In this document: positions 19,066 through 27,808 of the stretch, piece by piece
Numbering within the stretch: position 1 is the first letter of the stretch
Layout: every line of letters begins with the position of its first letter
Source of the DNA: Candidatus Gastranaerophilales bacterium
GTDB taxonomy: Bacteria; Cyanobacteriota; Vampirovibrionia; Gastranaerophilales; Gastranaerophilaceae
NCBI GenBank assembly: GCA_944324305.1
Contig: CALUVV010000003.1
Location: 1-64,000, forward strand
Direction: 5' to 3'
Length of the DNA: 64,000 nucleotides
The notes under the pieces: model-generated
The model's database searches: none
The model's input: only the letters and a program-made list of their open reading frames with translations
Told to the model about the DNA's origin: nothing
Program-made: the position numbers and the translations under genes

Positions 19066-19392
19066 ATGATTGACAAAACAGCATTTACCTCTAACAAAAC
19101 TTTGGCCCAACAATATTTGGAAAGAAAAGCCGCTAAAATTGAAGCTAATTTAAATGAAACTATTAAAGAAACAGGCAGAATGATGATAAGAAAAAATCAA
19201 GAGGCTGCTCGTAAAGGTGCTTATATTTCCGAAGGTTCATATTTCGGCAAAGTTCCTGTAACCCCGCGTAACATTGGACACAATAAAACTATGGAATCTA
19301 TTGGTGTTACAAAAACAAATACAGGTGTATTAGAACAAGCTGCAACGAAAGAAAATATTATTCCGGAAAACAGCATTAATTATCTTGCATAA
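19066..19392 (+). CDS. Hypothetical protein, 108 residues
   Basis: Not recognised. A soluble, helix-rich N-terminal half (LAQQYLERKAAKIEANLNETIKE) is followed by a polar, Asn/Thr-rich tail. A very good ribosome site (AAAAGGAG, nine bases before ATG) and an AT-rich promoter region support a real gene. Its end overlaps the convergent nnrD end by 17 bases. Confidence 0.65.
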   Translation: MIDKTAFTSNKTLAQQYLERKAAKIEANLNETIKETGRMMIRKNQEAARKGAYISEGSYFGKVPVTPRNIGHNKTMESIGVTKTNTGVLEQAATKENIIPENSINYLA

Positions 19393-20215
19393 GATATTTT
19401 TTTATAGCATAAGGAATGTACCTGATTGTATCGGAAGCCAAAACTCCGTAAGCAGTCAGGTCATTTTTTGCCAGATCTCCCGCAAGTCCGTGCAGATATA
19501 CTCCCAGTACGGCTGCATCAAAGGTATTCATATGCTGTGCAAGAAGCCCTGCGATTATTCCCGCAAGCACGTCGCCGCTTCCGGCTTTTGCAAGTGCGCT
19601 GTTTCCCGTGTTGTTGCGGTACACTGTACCGTATTGAGAAGCTGTAAGCGTTTTATGGGATTTTAGTACGGTAATACAATTATATTTTTTGCTGATTTTC
19701 TCTGCGCATTCTTCCATGTTTCTTAATACATCATCTAAAGAGCAATGTAAAAGCCTTGAGGCTTCTTTGGGATGAGGAGTAAGAATTACGTTTTCAGGTA
19801 ACTTTATTTCATTTTGAGAAAGAATATTTAAACCGTCCGCATCTATAACCGTAGGTATTTTCCCGGCAAGCTCCAGAGTATCTGTAAAAATTCTCACTGC
19901 ATTTGCGGTTGTTGAAAGCCCGCAGCCGATTAATAAAACAGTAGAACTTTTTATAATTTCAGGTATTTTGTCTGTCGGAGCAAGAACGATTTCGGGTGAC
20001 AGGCAGGCGGCTGCTTTTAAGGCATTTTCATGACTTGCAAGTTCAACATACCCGGCACCTGTTCTCAGTGCGGCAACAGACGATAAGCAGGCGGCTCCTG
20101 TCATATATTCGGAGCCTGATACATTTAAAATTTTTCCGAAAGTTCCTTTGTTTGAATTTTCTTCTCTTACGGGAAGTTTTGGAAGATTATAAACCATTCT
20201 GTCTGATAGCCTCAT
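19376..20215 (-). CDS. nnrD: ADP-dependent NAD(P)H-hydrate dehydratase
   Basis: Repairs hydrated NAD(P)H. The ribokinase-like NnrD domain is complete, with VIDADGLNIL, LTPHPKEASRLL and the anion-hole motif AGSGDVLAGIIAGLL. The N-terminal epimerase (NnrE) domain found in many fusions is absent. The start is uncertain: ATG 20215 or ATG 20197 (MVYNLPKLP); both overlap the end of trmL, so the two genes are co-transcribed. Confidence 0.9.
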   Translation of the reverse strand: MRLSDRMVYNLPKLPVREENSNKGTFGKILNVSGSEYMTGAACLSSVAALRTGAGYVELASHENALKAAACLSPEIVLAPTDKIPEIIKSSTVLLIGCGLSTTANAVRIFTDTLELAGKIPTVIDADGLNILSQNEIKLPENVILTPHPKEASRLLHCSLDDVLRNMEECAEKISKKYNCITVLKSHKTLTASQYGTVYRNNTGNSALAKAGSGDVLAGIIAGLLAQHMNTFDAAVLGVYLHGLAGDLAKNDLTAYGVLASDTIRYIPYAIKKYLMQDN

Positions 20216-20636
20216 ATGTGACAATCGCAACGGAATTTGAAAGATTTAAGCTTCTCTGTCCTTCTCTCATAGGAATTGTTAAAGCATTTTTGTCTTTGAC
20301 ATAAATATCGGGAAGCCCTCGTGTTTCAGGTCCGAATACTATAAAATCTCCGTCTTTGAATTTTATATTTGTATAAAGTCTTTTTGTTTTGGTTGTCAGA
20401 TAATAAAAGTTAGCATCTTTATGTGCTTCAAGCAATTCATCCATTGTATCAATTTTATGCAGGTCTACACTGTCCCAGTAGTCTAACCCTGCGCGTTTAG
20501 TATACTTGCTTGAAAGCGAAAAACCGAGTTTCCCTACAAGATAAAGACTTGCTCCCGTACAGGCGCAAAGTCTTGCAATATTTCCTGTATTTTGCGGAAT
20601 TTCGGGTTCATATAAAACAATGTTTAGTTTCATCAT
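20187..20636 (-). CDS. trmL: tRNA (cytidine/uridine-34 2'-O)-methyltransferase
   Basis: A SPOUT-family enzyme that methylates the wobble ribose of tRNA-Leu. The 149 residues match TrmL closely: LYEPEIPQNTGNIAR at the N-terminus, FGPETRGLP and the knot segment IPMREGQRSLNLSNSVAIVTYEA. Leaderless start: TTGACA-16-TATAAT, six T, ATG. First gene of the trmL-nnrD unit. Confidence 0.96.
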   Translation of the reverse strand: MMKLNIVLYEPEIPQNTGNIARLCACTGASLYLVGKLGFSLSSKYTKRAGLDYWDSVDLHKIDTMDELLEAHKDANFYYLTTKTKRLYTNIKFKDGDFIVFGPETRGLPDIYVKDKNALTIPMREGQRSLNLSNSVAIVTYEAIRQNGL

Positions 20637-20642
20637 AAAAAA

Positions 20643-20670
20643 ATTATACCTGTCCAGTATTTATTGTCAA
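20643..20670 (-). promoter_or_regulatory. Leaderless promoter of trmL
   Basis: TTGACA (20670-20665), 16 bases, TATAAT (20648-20643), then exactly six bases to the ATG at 20636. No Shine-Dalgarno can fit, which makes this the clearest case of a leaderless start in the window. Confidence 0.75.
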
Positions 20671-20672
20671 CA

Positions 20673-20882
20673 TCAAAAAAAATCTTTTATATCAATCTCG
20701 AAGTAAGCAGCCAGATTATATAAAGTCTCGACGGTAGGAAGATTTTTGCCTCTTTCGATACAAGATATATGTTCTCTTGACATATTAGAGTATTCTGCAA
20801 GTTTTTCTTGCGACAAACCTTTTTCCAAACGTAAATTCTTAAGCTTTTTGCCTATATCGTTTCTGAGCTTCCTTATACCCAT
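20673..20882 (-). CDS. XRE-family helix-turn-helix regulator
   Basis: A 69-residue stand-alone Cro/C1-type DNA-binding protein. The helix-turn-helix is LSQEKLAEYSNMSREHISCIERGKNLP, residues about 23-48. No effector domain. It is divergent from pilin gene B, whose promoter lies about 70 bases away, so control of that gene is possible. Confidence 0.9.
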   Translation of the reverse strand: MGIRKLRNDIGKKLKNLRLEKGLSQEKLAEYSNMSREHISCIERGKNLPTVETLYNLAAYFEIDIKDFF

Positions 20883-20950
20883 ATATTTATTGTTTCACGT
20901 AATATTTATATATTCTGTAATATTGATATTACAAAAAGTTAATAAAAGGC

Positions 20951-20979
20951 TTGATATACATGGATTTCAAGCCTATAAT
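20951..20979 (+). promoter_or_regulatory. Sigma-70 promoter of pilin gene B
   Basis: TTGATA (20951-20956), 17 bases, TATAAT (20974-20979), followed by AAAGGAGG before ATG 21001. Confidence 0.75.
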
Positions 20980-21000
20980 ATTATATATAAAGGAGGATTT

Positions 21001-21698
21001 ATGAAAAAAATAAACCATCGGGCTTTTACATTAGCTGAGGTATTGATTACATTAGGGATTATTGGAATAGTTGCGGCTATGACGCTTCCTGCTTTAATTT
21101 CAGATCATAAGGCTAAGGTAATAGCAAATAAGTTAAAAAAAGTACAAAGCACTTTTGCTCAAGCTTTGCTTATGGCTGAAAATGAATATGGTCCGCTGGA
21201 TAGCTGGGGAGTAGTAAAAGATACCAAAGAAAGTGCCGAAATACTTGGAAAAGAATAACACCTTACTTAAAACTTATTGATAATTGCGGAATACAAGCTT
21301 GTGAAAGCTATACAGGCGAATGGCATTTCCTTAAAGGTAATCAGGACCCGGATATTGCTTCCTTCCACAAAGATAACTTCTACAAACTAAGATTGGCAGA
21401 TGGCTCTGAAGTATTCATTCGTCCGGATAATGATCATTTTGGGTTATTTATCGACATTAACGGTAAAAAAACACCTAATATAATGGGTAAAGATATTTTT
21501 AGACTTGTTGGATACACTAATGGAAAGGTTATACCAACGGAAGTCGGGGAAGATCCGAAAACACAGGGGTGGCCTTATTGTAATCCGACAACAGGAGAAG
21601 GATGGGCTTGTGCGGCATGGATTATGTACAAAGAGAATATGGATTATCTGAAATGTGCGGATAAATTAGAATGGAGTGGAAAAACAAAATGCAATTAA
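21001..21698 (+). pseudogene. Type IV pseudopilin B, frameshifted at an A4 run
   Basis: Pseudopilin with a short leader and no G tract: MKKINHRA/FTLAEVLITLGIIG. After ILGK (about 21250) the frame ends at TAA. Adding one A to the A4 run gives GKRITPYLKLIDNCG and an open frame to 21698, for a 232-residue protein with the family signature DINGKKTPNIMGKDIF. The break is a one-base loss, in a mononucleotide run like the breaks in the other pilins but in the mature domain. It is a pseudogene, a switch or a sequence error. Strong promoter and AAAGGAGG remain intact. Confidence 0.75.
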
Positions 21699-21700
21699 TT

Positions 21701-21729
21701 AAAAAGCCTCTTTAGTTAGAGGCTTTTTT
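21701..21729. terminator. Terminator between pilin B and the CDP-alcohol phosphatidyltransferase
   Basis: A 10-bp stem AAAAAGCCTC/GAGGCTTTTT with an 8-base loop and T-runs on both strands, between convergent genes. Confidence 0.85.
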
Positions 21730-21731
21730 AA

Positions 21732-22346
21732 TTAGTTATCAAATAACTTTCCGCTTTCAGCCACAACAGGTATTGCTCTCACTACACAGAAAATAATCGC
21801 TGTCCAGGCAAATACCATTGTAATTGTATGAAGTACGGGAGTTCCCTTCCAGAGCTCCATTCCCGGAGTATTCACGGCAATCAAAAGAAGGAATGCAAGA
21901 ACTTTTGCAACGGCATAACTTATTCTCATAAATCTTGAGGCACAAATAAATTTACCCCATGATGTCGATTGCATCGATTTTTCTCCGAAAGCTGTCATGC
22001 CTTTTGATAATGCTACACTTCTTATTCCGTCAGTGGTAAATGCTCTTGCCACACATACAAGCGGAAATAAAATATTTATCCATCCCATTACGGCAAATAC
22101 CGTCCAGTATGATACTTCCACAATTCTGTCCCCGAGAATATCAAGTACAGAGCCCCATTCGGAAGATTGATTGAGTTTTCTTGCAAGATAGCCGTCAAGT
22201 CCATCCATTGCAAACGCAATTATTGTAAGGACAAAAGCAATTAAATATGCCCAGGTGGTTTGTTCATATAATAGTGCAATTGCCGCGTATGCAACAAAAA
22301 TTCTTGCTATTGAAACAATATTGGCAATGTTATTTTTTATATTCAT
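21732..22346 (-). CDS. CDP-alcohol phosphatidyltransferase (PgsA-like)
   Basis: A membrane enzyme that transfers a phosphatidyl group from CDP-diacylglycerol, most likely to glycerol-3-phosphate. The full catalytic motif is present around residues 48-74: DGLDGYLAR, eight residues, G, three, D, three, D (SEWGSVLDILGD). Five to six membrane helices. GGAGAG lies eight bases before ATG 22346. It precedes no other lipid gene. The acceptor alcohol is inferred from length and motif only. Confidence 0.85.
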   Translation of the reverse strand: MNIKNNIANIVSIARIFVAYAAIALLYEQTTWAYLIAFVLTIIAFAMDGLDGYLARKLNQSSEWGSVLDILGDRIVEVSYWTVFAVMGWINILFPLVCVARAFTTDGIRSVALSKGMTAFGEKSMQSTSWGKFICASRFMRISYAVAKVLAFLLLIAVNTPGMELWKGTPVLHTITMVFAWTAIIFCVVRAIPVVAESGKLFDN

Positions 22347-22366
22347 TTTAGTGTCTCTCCAATATA

Positions 22367-23365
22367 TTATTTTTTAGTTCTTGATAATGCGAAATTAACT
22401 TCGTCAAGTTTTTTAACTTTGTCTCCCAGCATAATTTTTTCGGCTTCTTCGAGTATCTGCGTAACCATAAATCCGTTATCGCCGTCCGAACGGGCTTTTT
22501 TACCTGTTGCACAACAGCTTATAAAGTGCTGGCATTCGAGTTTTAGAGGTTCAATTTCCAAATAATCAAGTTTAATATTTTGCGTATTATCTTTTACGAA
22601 GTTGTCAAAGATTACAAGTTTATTTTCAGCAACAGTATCGTCTAAGATTGCAGTTGCCTTTGTTCCTCTTACAAGAAGCTGAACGTGTTTTCTCGGAGTA
22701 ATCCAGCTGTCTGAAATATGTCCGACAACTCCGTCTTCAAACTGAATTCCGATATGTGTTATATCCATAATTTCGTTTTGTTCGGAAGAGCAGCCCACTG
22801 CGGATATAACATGCAGAGGTTCTTTTCCTGTAACGTAGCTTATCATGGAAACATCATGGGGTGCCAGATCCCACATTACGCTTCTGTCATTTTTAAAGTA
22901 ATTAACATTCATTCTGTCGCTCTGGGCGTAAACAATTTTACCTAAAGCTCCTTCTTCAATAAGCATTTTTAAACGGTTAACGGCAGGATGGTATAAAAGT
23001 AAATGACCTACCATTAAAACCAGGCCTTTTTCATGAGCCAGCTGCGATAAGTCTCTGGCTTCTTCGGCAACAGTTGAAATAGGTTTTTCAACATAAACAT
23101 TTTTCCCTGCTTCAAGCATGGCTTTTACCATTTTATAATGCGTATGGCTTGGTGTAACAACGCATACACCCGTAATTTCTTTGTTATTTATAATTTCATG
23201 AAAATCTTTAGTAACTTTTACACCCGGATATTGTTCGGTTACTTTTTTTAAGTTTTCTTCATCAATATCACAAACAGTGTCAAGCACATTTAAATTATAG
23301 AAATTGCGGACAATGTTTCTTCCCCACACACCGCAGCCGATTACTGCAACTTTCTGTTCACTCAT
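22367..23365 (-). CDS. Gfo/Idh/MocA-family oxidoreductase
   Basis: An NAD(P)-dependent sugar dehydrogenase of 332 residues. The Rossmann motif GCGVWGRNIVRNF is at residues 10-22, the VEKPIS motif near 95, and the C-terminal GFO_IDH_MocA domain follows. The YAQSDR-N-ND-SVMWDLAPHDVSM region resembles nucleotide-sugar dehydrogenases such as WbpB/WlbA. With the downstream-lying GT2 upstream on the same strand it may act in surface glycan synthesis; that is inference. Confidence 0.88.
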   Translation of the reverse strand: MSEQKVAVIGCGVWGRNIVRNFYNLNVLDTVCDIDEENLKKVTEQYPGVKVTKDFHEIINNKEITGVCVVTPSHTHYKMVKAMLEAGKNVYVEKPISTVAEEARDLSQLAHEKGLVLMVGHLLLYHPAVNRLKMLIEEGALGKIVYAQSDRMNVNYFKNDRSVMWDLAPHDVSMISYVTGKEPLHVISAVGCSSEQNEIMDITHIGIQFEDGVVGHISDSWITPRKHVQLLVRGTKATAILDDTVAENKLVIFDNFVKDNTQNIKLDYLEIEPLKLECQHFISCCATGKKARSDGDNGFMVTQILEEAEKIMLGDKVKKLDEVNFALSRTKK

Positions 23366-23453
23366 ATTAATTCCCTAATATTCTCTCTGTTATACATTTA
23401 TATCATACTCTGCAAAGATTTTTTTGCAAATTTTTAACCAAAATTTTTACAAA

Positions 23454-24314
23454 CTACTGTTGTTGTTGGGCATTTTTTGCATTTACTCTTAATTGATGCA
23501 TTTCTTCACATCTTGCAAAGAAAAGTTCTCTGTCCGCTTCAGGAAAATATCTTGAAAGTTTTTCGAGTAAAGGTTGTGGAAATGCAGAGTATTGCGCCAT
23601 TTGATCCAAAACATTATCATCCATCGGATAAAGGCTTCTAAAGTTTTTATAATATATTGCTTTGCTTTCTTCCTCAGAGCGCTGAGGATTTTGAAGCGGT
23701 TTTGTACCAAGCTTGTATGTGACATAGTTTCCGTCAAAATATACCGGTTTATATCCTTTCATAATTATTCGCATTATGAAGTCAAAATCTGACATTGTTT
23801 TGAATTTTTCATCAAAGTAATTTTCTTTTTCAATCATTGATTTTTTGAAAAACATTGCCTGTCTTGCACACGGCATAACCTGAAACGCGTTGTGCATTGC
23901 AGGTGCAAAAAGGAATACAAAACCGTCGGGGTGTCTGCAGTATGCCGGAGCAAATGAAAAGTCTGCGTTATTGGCTTCCAGCACATTAACAATATCGTAA
24001 ATTGAAGTTATATCGTGAATAAAATCATCACAGCTTAAAAAGGCTACATATTTCCCTTTTGCACGCATAACCCCTTTGTTATATGCATTAAATTTTCCGG
24101 TATCACGTTCGGAATAAAACTTAAAAAATCCTAAATTTTTATAGTTTTTAAGCATTTCTATAGTACCGTCGTTTGATGCATTATCTATTACCAGATGCTC
24201 AATGTTCGGGTAGGTCTGCAAATCAAGCAAAGATATCAGTAAATTAAAATCGTCTGCCAAATTATTTTCAAGCAGATTATATGTCGGAGTTATTATAGTA
24301 ACAAAAGGTTCCAT
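23454..24314 (-). CDS. Family 2 glycosyltransferase
   Basis: A GT-A fold transferase of 286 residues using a nucleotide-sugar donor. ITPTYNL at the start, DNASNDGT (about 45-52) and the metal-binding FLSCDDF (about 93-99) are clear. No membrane helix; the C-terminus ends in a Gln-rich tail (NAQQQQ). AAGGA precedes the ATG by about nine bases. It is upstream of, and probably co-transcribed with, the oxidoreductase; gap 88 bases. Confidence 0.9.
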   Translation of the reverse strand: MEPFVTIITPTYNLLENNLADDFNLLISLLDLQTYPNIEHLVIDNASNDGTIEMLKNYKNLGFFKFYSERDTGKFNAYNKGVMRAKGKYVAFLSCDDFIHDITSIYDIVNVLEANNADFSFAPAYCRHPDGFVFLFAPAMHNAFQVMPCARQAMFFKKSMIEKENYFDEKFKTMSDFDFIMRIIMKGYKPVYFDGNYVTYKLGTKPLQNPQRSEEESKAIYYKNFRSLYPMDDNVLDQMAQYSAFPQPLLEKLSRYFPEADRELFFARCEEMHQLRVNAKNAQQQQ

Positions 24315-24468
24315 ACTTCTTAATCCTTTCCGTTAATAATATAGCATATTTCTGCCTTATTTACGAATTGTTACGAGATGTAAATTCTATGTCAAAAAAT
24401 CCACAAAAAACTCTATTATGAGTTTAAATGTATACGAATAGTGTTTATTAAGAGTATAGGAGGTTATT

Positions 24469-24900
24469 ATGAGTCAGTATGGTCAGTATACGTCTGTTTC
24501 GCCTGCCGAAGTCGGTTTAATGACAGGTATGATTGGTGCGGGTATCGGTTACACCCTTGCTCCGAGAAAGTATAATCTCGAACAGCTTTTAACTCAAAAA
24601 GCTGATGTTTTTGAAAAATCCGTTCCGGAAAGATATTTAAGCAAGGCAACGGATGCGCAAAAAGCTGCTCATAATTCAATTGTTGAAGCCAGAAAAACTA
24701 TACTTGAAGCCGTTAAGACAAATACGGCAGAAGCAAAGCTTGCAGAACTTGTGAGAACTCCAAAGCTTGAAAATGCTTATAAATCAATTAAAAGTTTCCT
24801 GCCAAAAGCAAGAGTTCAAACTGCCATAGTTTTAGGCGTTATAGGCGGTGTTATAGGTGCTTTGTCCAAAATAATTTTCTTCGGAGAAAAAACAGCTTAA
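24469..24900 (+). CDS. Hypothetical membrane-anchored protein
   Basis: A 143-residue protein I do not recognise. Hydrophobic, glycine-rich segments sit at both ends (GLMTGMIGAGIGYTLAP, about 15-32, and TAIVLGVIGGVIGALSKIIFF at the C-terminus) and a charged helical stretch lies between. AGGAGG is six bases before ATG. The architecture resembles the hypothetical at 30964 and the one at 57787, both with a GIGGG/AGG helix. Confidence 0.65.
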   Translation: MSQYGQYTSVSPAEVGLMTGMIGAGIGYTLAPRKYNLEQLLTQKADVFEKSVPERYLSKATDAQKAAHNSIVEARKTILEAVKTNTAEAKLAELVRTPKLENAYKSIKSFLPKARVQTAIVLGVIGGVIGALSKIIFFGEKTA

Positions 24901-26246
24901 TAAGAGGTATAAATATCTCTTAAAATGTATTCTTCCAGAGATTTTTTATCATTCGGTCTGCTCTTAGGGTCATTAATCATAATATCGAATGCGTATGTTT
25001 TGCCGTTTCTTGATGTTATGTAGCCTGCAATTGCGCTTACATCGGACAATGTTCCTGTTTTTGCTCTTAAATTATCTTTAAAATAAAGCATTCTTGTTTT
25101 AAGCGTTCCTTCTCCTGCTGTAGGAAGATTATTTTTTAATATTTCATTTTCAGCTTGCTTTACAAGGTAATCGGTCATAAAATCCGCGGTTATTATATTA
25201 TTTTTTGAAACGCCGCTGCCGTCTACTATTTTTATGTCATCAGAATTAATTCCGAGTTTTTCAAAATATGCTTTAAGCATTTGCTGCGAGTGTTCAAGCG
25301 AGCCGGTATTATTTACGAATTTTGCTCCCGCAAGCTTAAACACGGTTTCTGCAACATAATTATTACTGTCTTTAAGAATTGCTTTTACTGCATTATCTAT
25401 CGGGTGTTTTACTTCTGACGCAATATAAACGCCTGATGACGGAGTTTTTTTCTGTACAAATTTTCCGTAGTAATCCATTTTAGCGGAACGAATAGCATCT
25501 TCAAGCCTTAGAATAAAATATCTTTTCGGGTTGTTGACGGGAATTTTTTCCGTCGTCTGCTTGTTAACTGTACCTGATACGGTTAATATATGAGGCGAAA
25601 TACTGTTATTTCTGTTTAACTCAATATTTGTTTCTTTACCTGTGGTTACAAGGTTCATGAATGTTACGGGATAAAATTTTGTTGTATAAATTTGTGCGGG
25701 AGCTCCTGATGTTGTGGGTGAAATTACAACGCTTATTATGTTTTTATCTATGTTGTATGAGCTGAATTTCGGCATTAAAGGGTTTAAATCATCATCCCAT
25801 TGCCAGCCTTCACCCCATTCCGTTGTGTCAAAAATATAATCATCAATATATATATTTTTTGGCGAAAGAATTTTTTTCTCTTTTACGGCTTTTTCCATTA
25901 AACTGTTTAATCCTGCAGATGTCAAAAACGGATCTGCCCCGAGTTTTAAATACAATTCGTTATTTGTATTTTTGTATAATTTTGTTGTAAACTCGTAGTC
26001 TTTTCCTAGCGTGTCAAGAGAGGCTCCAAGCGTAATTAATTTTAACGTGGAAGCAGGCATTGACGGCTGTTTGTCATTCAATTTATAAACTGTTTTTCCT
26101 GTTTGGGTGTCTTTTACCGATACTGATACAGCTCCTTTGTTAATACCTGATTTAGAAATTGTTCTGTCAATTGCGGCAGAATATGCTTTTGTTTGCACTG
26201 TAAACAAAATGAGTAAGGCAATTAAAATATTAAACAGTTTTTTCAT
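24897..26246 (-). CDS. dacB: D-alanyl-D-alanine carboxypeptidase/endopeptidase (PBP4 type)
   Basis: A periplasmic low-molecular-weight penicillin-binding protein that trims or cuts peptidoglycan cross-links. Signal peptide about residues 1-23; the active-site SxxK is STLK around residue 64; the SxN-like SNN lies in DSNNYVAE; KTG is AKTGTLSD around 390. Its start overlaps the end of the nitrilase by four bases, so it belongs to an operon with the nitrilase and acyltransferase. It converges with the gene to its left by four bases. Confidence 0.92.
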   Translation of the reverse strand: MKKLFNILIALLILFTVQTKAYSAAIDRTISKSGINKGAVSVSVKDTQTGKTVYKLNDKQPSMPASTLKLITLGASLDTLGKDYEFTTKLYKNTNNELYLKLGADPFLTSAGLNSLMEKAVKEKKILSPKNIYIDDYIFDTTEWGEGWQWDDDLNPLMPKFSSYNIDKNIISVVISPTTSGAPAQIYTTKFYPVTFMNLVTTGKETNIELNRNNSISPHILTVSGTVNKQTTEKIPVNNPKRYFILRLEDAIRSAKMDYYGKFVQKKTPSSGVYIASEVKHPIDNAVKAILKDSNNYVAETVFKLAGAKFVNNTGSLEHSQQMLKAYFEKLGINSDDIKIVDGSGVSKNNIITADFMTDYLVKQAENEILKNNLPTAGEGTLKTRMLYFKDNLRAKTGTLSDVSAIAGYITSRNGKTYAFDIMINDPKSRPNDKKSLEEYILRDIYTSY

Positions 26247-27064
26247 ACGCTTTTTACCTCGTAAGTTTTTCTTATATCATTCATACAGGTACATTTTTCC
26301 CTGAATTCATACATCGGAGTGAAGTCTAATACCGCACTCATAGCTCCTTCTTTCTGGTCTGTAATTTCAGATAAGGTTTCTCCTTTGTAATCAATAATTC
26401 GTGAGTGACCTATATTCCATTCTCCGTTTTCAATGTAACCTGATTGTGTTAATGCAGCCATAAATGTCTGGTTTTCAACTGCTCTGCATCTTGTCATGCA
26501 TTCCCATGGAACAGGTTTTTTAAGACCCCAGGCAGCACAGTTGATAAATAAATCCGCTCCTGCAATTCTGTATGCCCTGTAAATTTCGGGAAATCTTATA
26601 TCATAGCAGATAGTTAAGCCTGTTTTAATACCTTCAATATTGACAATTACAGGAGATTTTCCCGTTTCTACGAATTTACCTTCATCGCATCCGTAATATG
26701 AAAACAAATGATTTTTCGAATAAGCTGCGATAAGTTCCCCGTTTCTGTTTAAAACAGGGCAGGTATTATAATAATGCTCTCCGTCTTTTGTTATAAAACT
26801 TCCGCCAACAACCCAGCTTTTGTATTTTTTTGCAATCTGCGAAAGAAAGTCAATTGTTTTGCTGTCGTTAATATCTTCTGCACTGTCTCTGAAATGCTTT
26901 GGGGACCACCCGACAGTCCAAACCTCTGGCAGAACTATAATATCAGTACCTGCTTTTATATCTCGTTCGGCAAGTTCCAGAACCTTCTCGAAATTTGCCT
27001 GCTTATCCCCAATCTTTGAACACATCTGAATAGCAGATATGCTTAATTTTTTTTCTTGTTCCAT
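26243..27064 (-). CDS. Carbon-nitrogen hydrolase (nitrilase superfamily, omega-amidase-like)
   Basis: A soluble amidase of 273 residues. The Glu-Lys-Cys triad is visible: VLPEVW (about 44), YSKNHLF (about 117) and LTICYDIRFPE (about 152). The C-YDIRFPE context and length are typical of the omega-amidase/NIT2 branch, which hydrolyses alpha-ketoglutaramate, but the substrate is not certain. It overlaps the upstream acyltransferase by 22 bases and dacB by four. Confidence 0.88.
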   Translation of the reverse strand: MEQEKKLSISAIQMCSKIGDKQANFEKVLELAERDIKAGTDIIVLPEVWTVGWSPKHFRDSAEDINDSKTIDFLSQIAKKYKSWVVGGSFITKDGEHYYNTCPVLNRNGELIAAYSKNHLFSYYGCDEGKFVETGKSPVIVNIEGIKTGLTICYDIRFPEIYRAYRIAGADLFINCAAWGLKKPVPWECMTRCRAVENQTFMAALTQSGYIENGEWNIGHSRIIDYKGETLSEITDQKEGAMSAVLDFTPMYEFREKCTCMNDIRKTYEVKSV

Positions 27065-27726
27065 AATTTCTGTTTTTTTGCCTCTTCATATATTTTCGGA
27101 GCTTTTGCTTCCAAATCAAGAAGCTGAGTTCTTATGTTTTCTTTTGCGGATGAGAGTTCCTCATCTGAAGCATCTTGTTTTACATATACAGGAGTTCCGT
27201 ACAGATTTAAGATTTTACAATCCCCGAAAGGTGTTTTCATTTTATCCCAGGAAGGCAGACTGATAAATGTTTTTTGCGGAGAATACCAGTGTGCGGGGAT
27301 AATTGGAGCTCCTGACATTTGAGCAAGTTTAATTGCCCCGTTTTTAACCTTATGCAAAGGCCCGCTCGGACCGTCTACCATTATTCCGACACATTCGCCT
27401 TCTTTTAATCTTGAAAGCATCTGCATTGTAGATTCAACCGCTCCTTTTTTGCCGGATGAACCTCTTACAACTTTAAATCCCCATTTCTCAACGGCTCTGG
27501 CAACAACTTCTCCGTCAATGGAGTTACTTACCAGAATACTTGTATGTGCTTTATCCTCAAGCCCGTGGACTAAAAACTGGTTGGCATGCCACATTGCGTA
27601 AATACAAGGTTTAATGTTCGGGTTATTGTACTCATGGATGTGTGTAAAAATTTCTTGAAGCCTCATTAATCTGTAGGCGGTATTTGCCAGAAAATCAATA
27701 TTCCCATCATTAATTAATCTTACCAT
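27043..27726 (-). CDS. Lysophospholipid acyltransferase-like protein (DUF374)
   Basis: A 227-residue member of the DUF374 branch of the LPLAT family, thought to acylate lipid or lipid A-like acceptors at the membrane. AMWHANQFL gives the H(x4)D-like catalytic region; VSNSIDGEVVARAVEKWGFKVVRGSS and GIMVDGPSGPLHKVKNGAIKLAQMSG are family signatures. First gene of the acyltransferase-nitrilase-dacB operon. It has an extended -10 (TGATATAAT) ending six bases before the ATG, another leaderless-type start. Confidence 0.87.
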   Translation of the reverse strand: MVRLINDGNIDFLANTAYRLMRLQEIFTHIHEYNNPNIKPCIYAMWHANQFLVHGLEDKAHTSILVSNSIDGEVVARAVEKWGFKVVRGSSGKKGAVESTMQMLSRLKEGECVGIMVDGPSGPLHKVKNGAIKLAQMSGAPIIPAHWYSPQKTFISLPSWDKMKTPFGDCKILNLYGTPVYVKQDASDEELSSAKENIRTQLLDLEAKAPKIYEEAKKQKLWNKKKN

Positions 27727-27749
27727 GCCTCGATTATATCATAATCAGG

Positions 27750-27778
27750 TTGAAAAGTTGAGTGAAAATTGATATAAT
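27750..27778 (+). promoter_or_regulatory. Sigma-70 promoter of pilin gene C
   Basis: TTGAAA (27750-27755), 17 bases, TATAAT (27773-27778), then GAAGGAG before ATG 27809. It overlaps the divergent promoter region of the acyltransferase operon. Confidence 0.75.
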
Positions 27779-27808
27779 AATTACGTGAACAAGAAAGAAG
27801 GAGTAATT

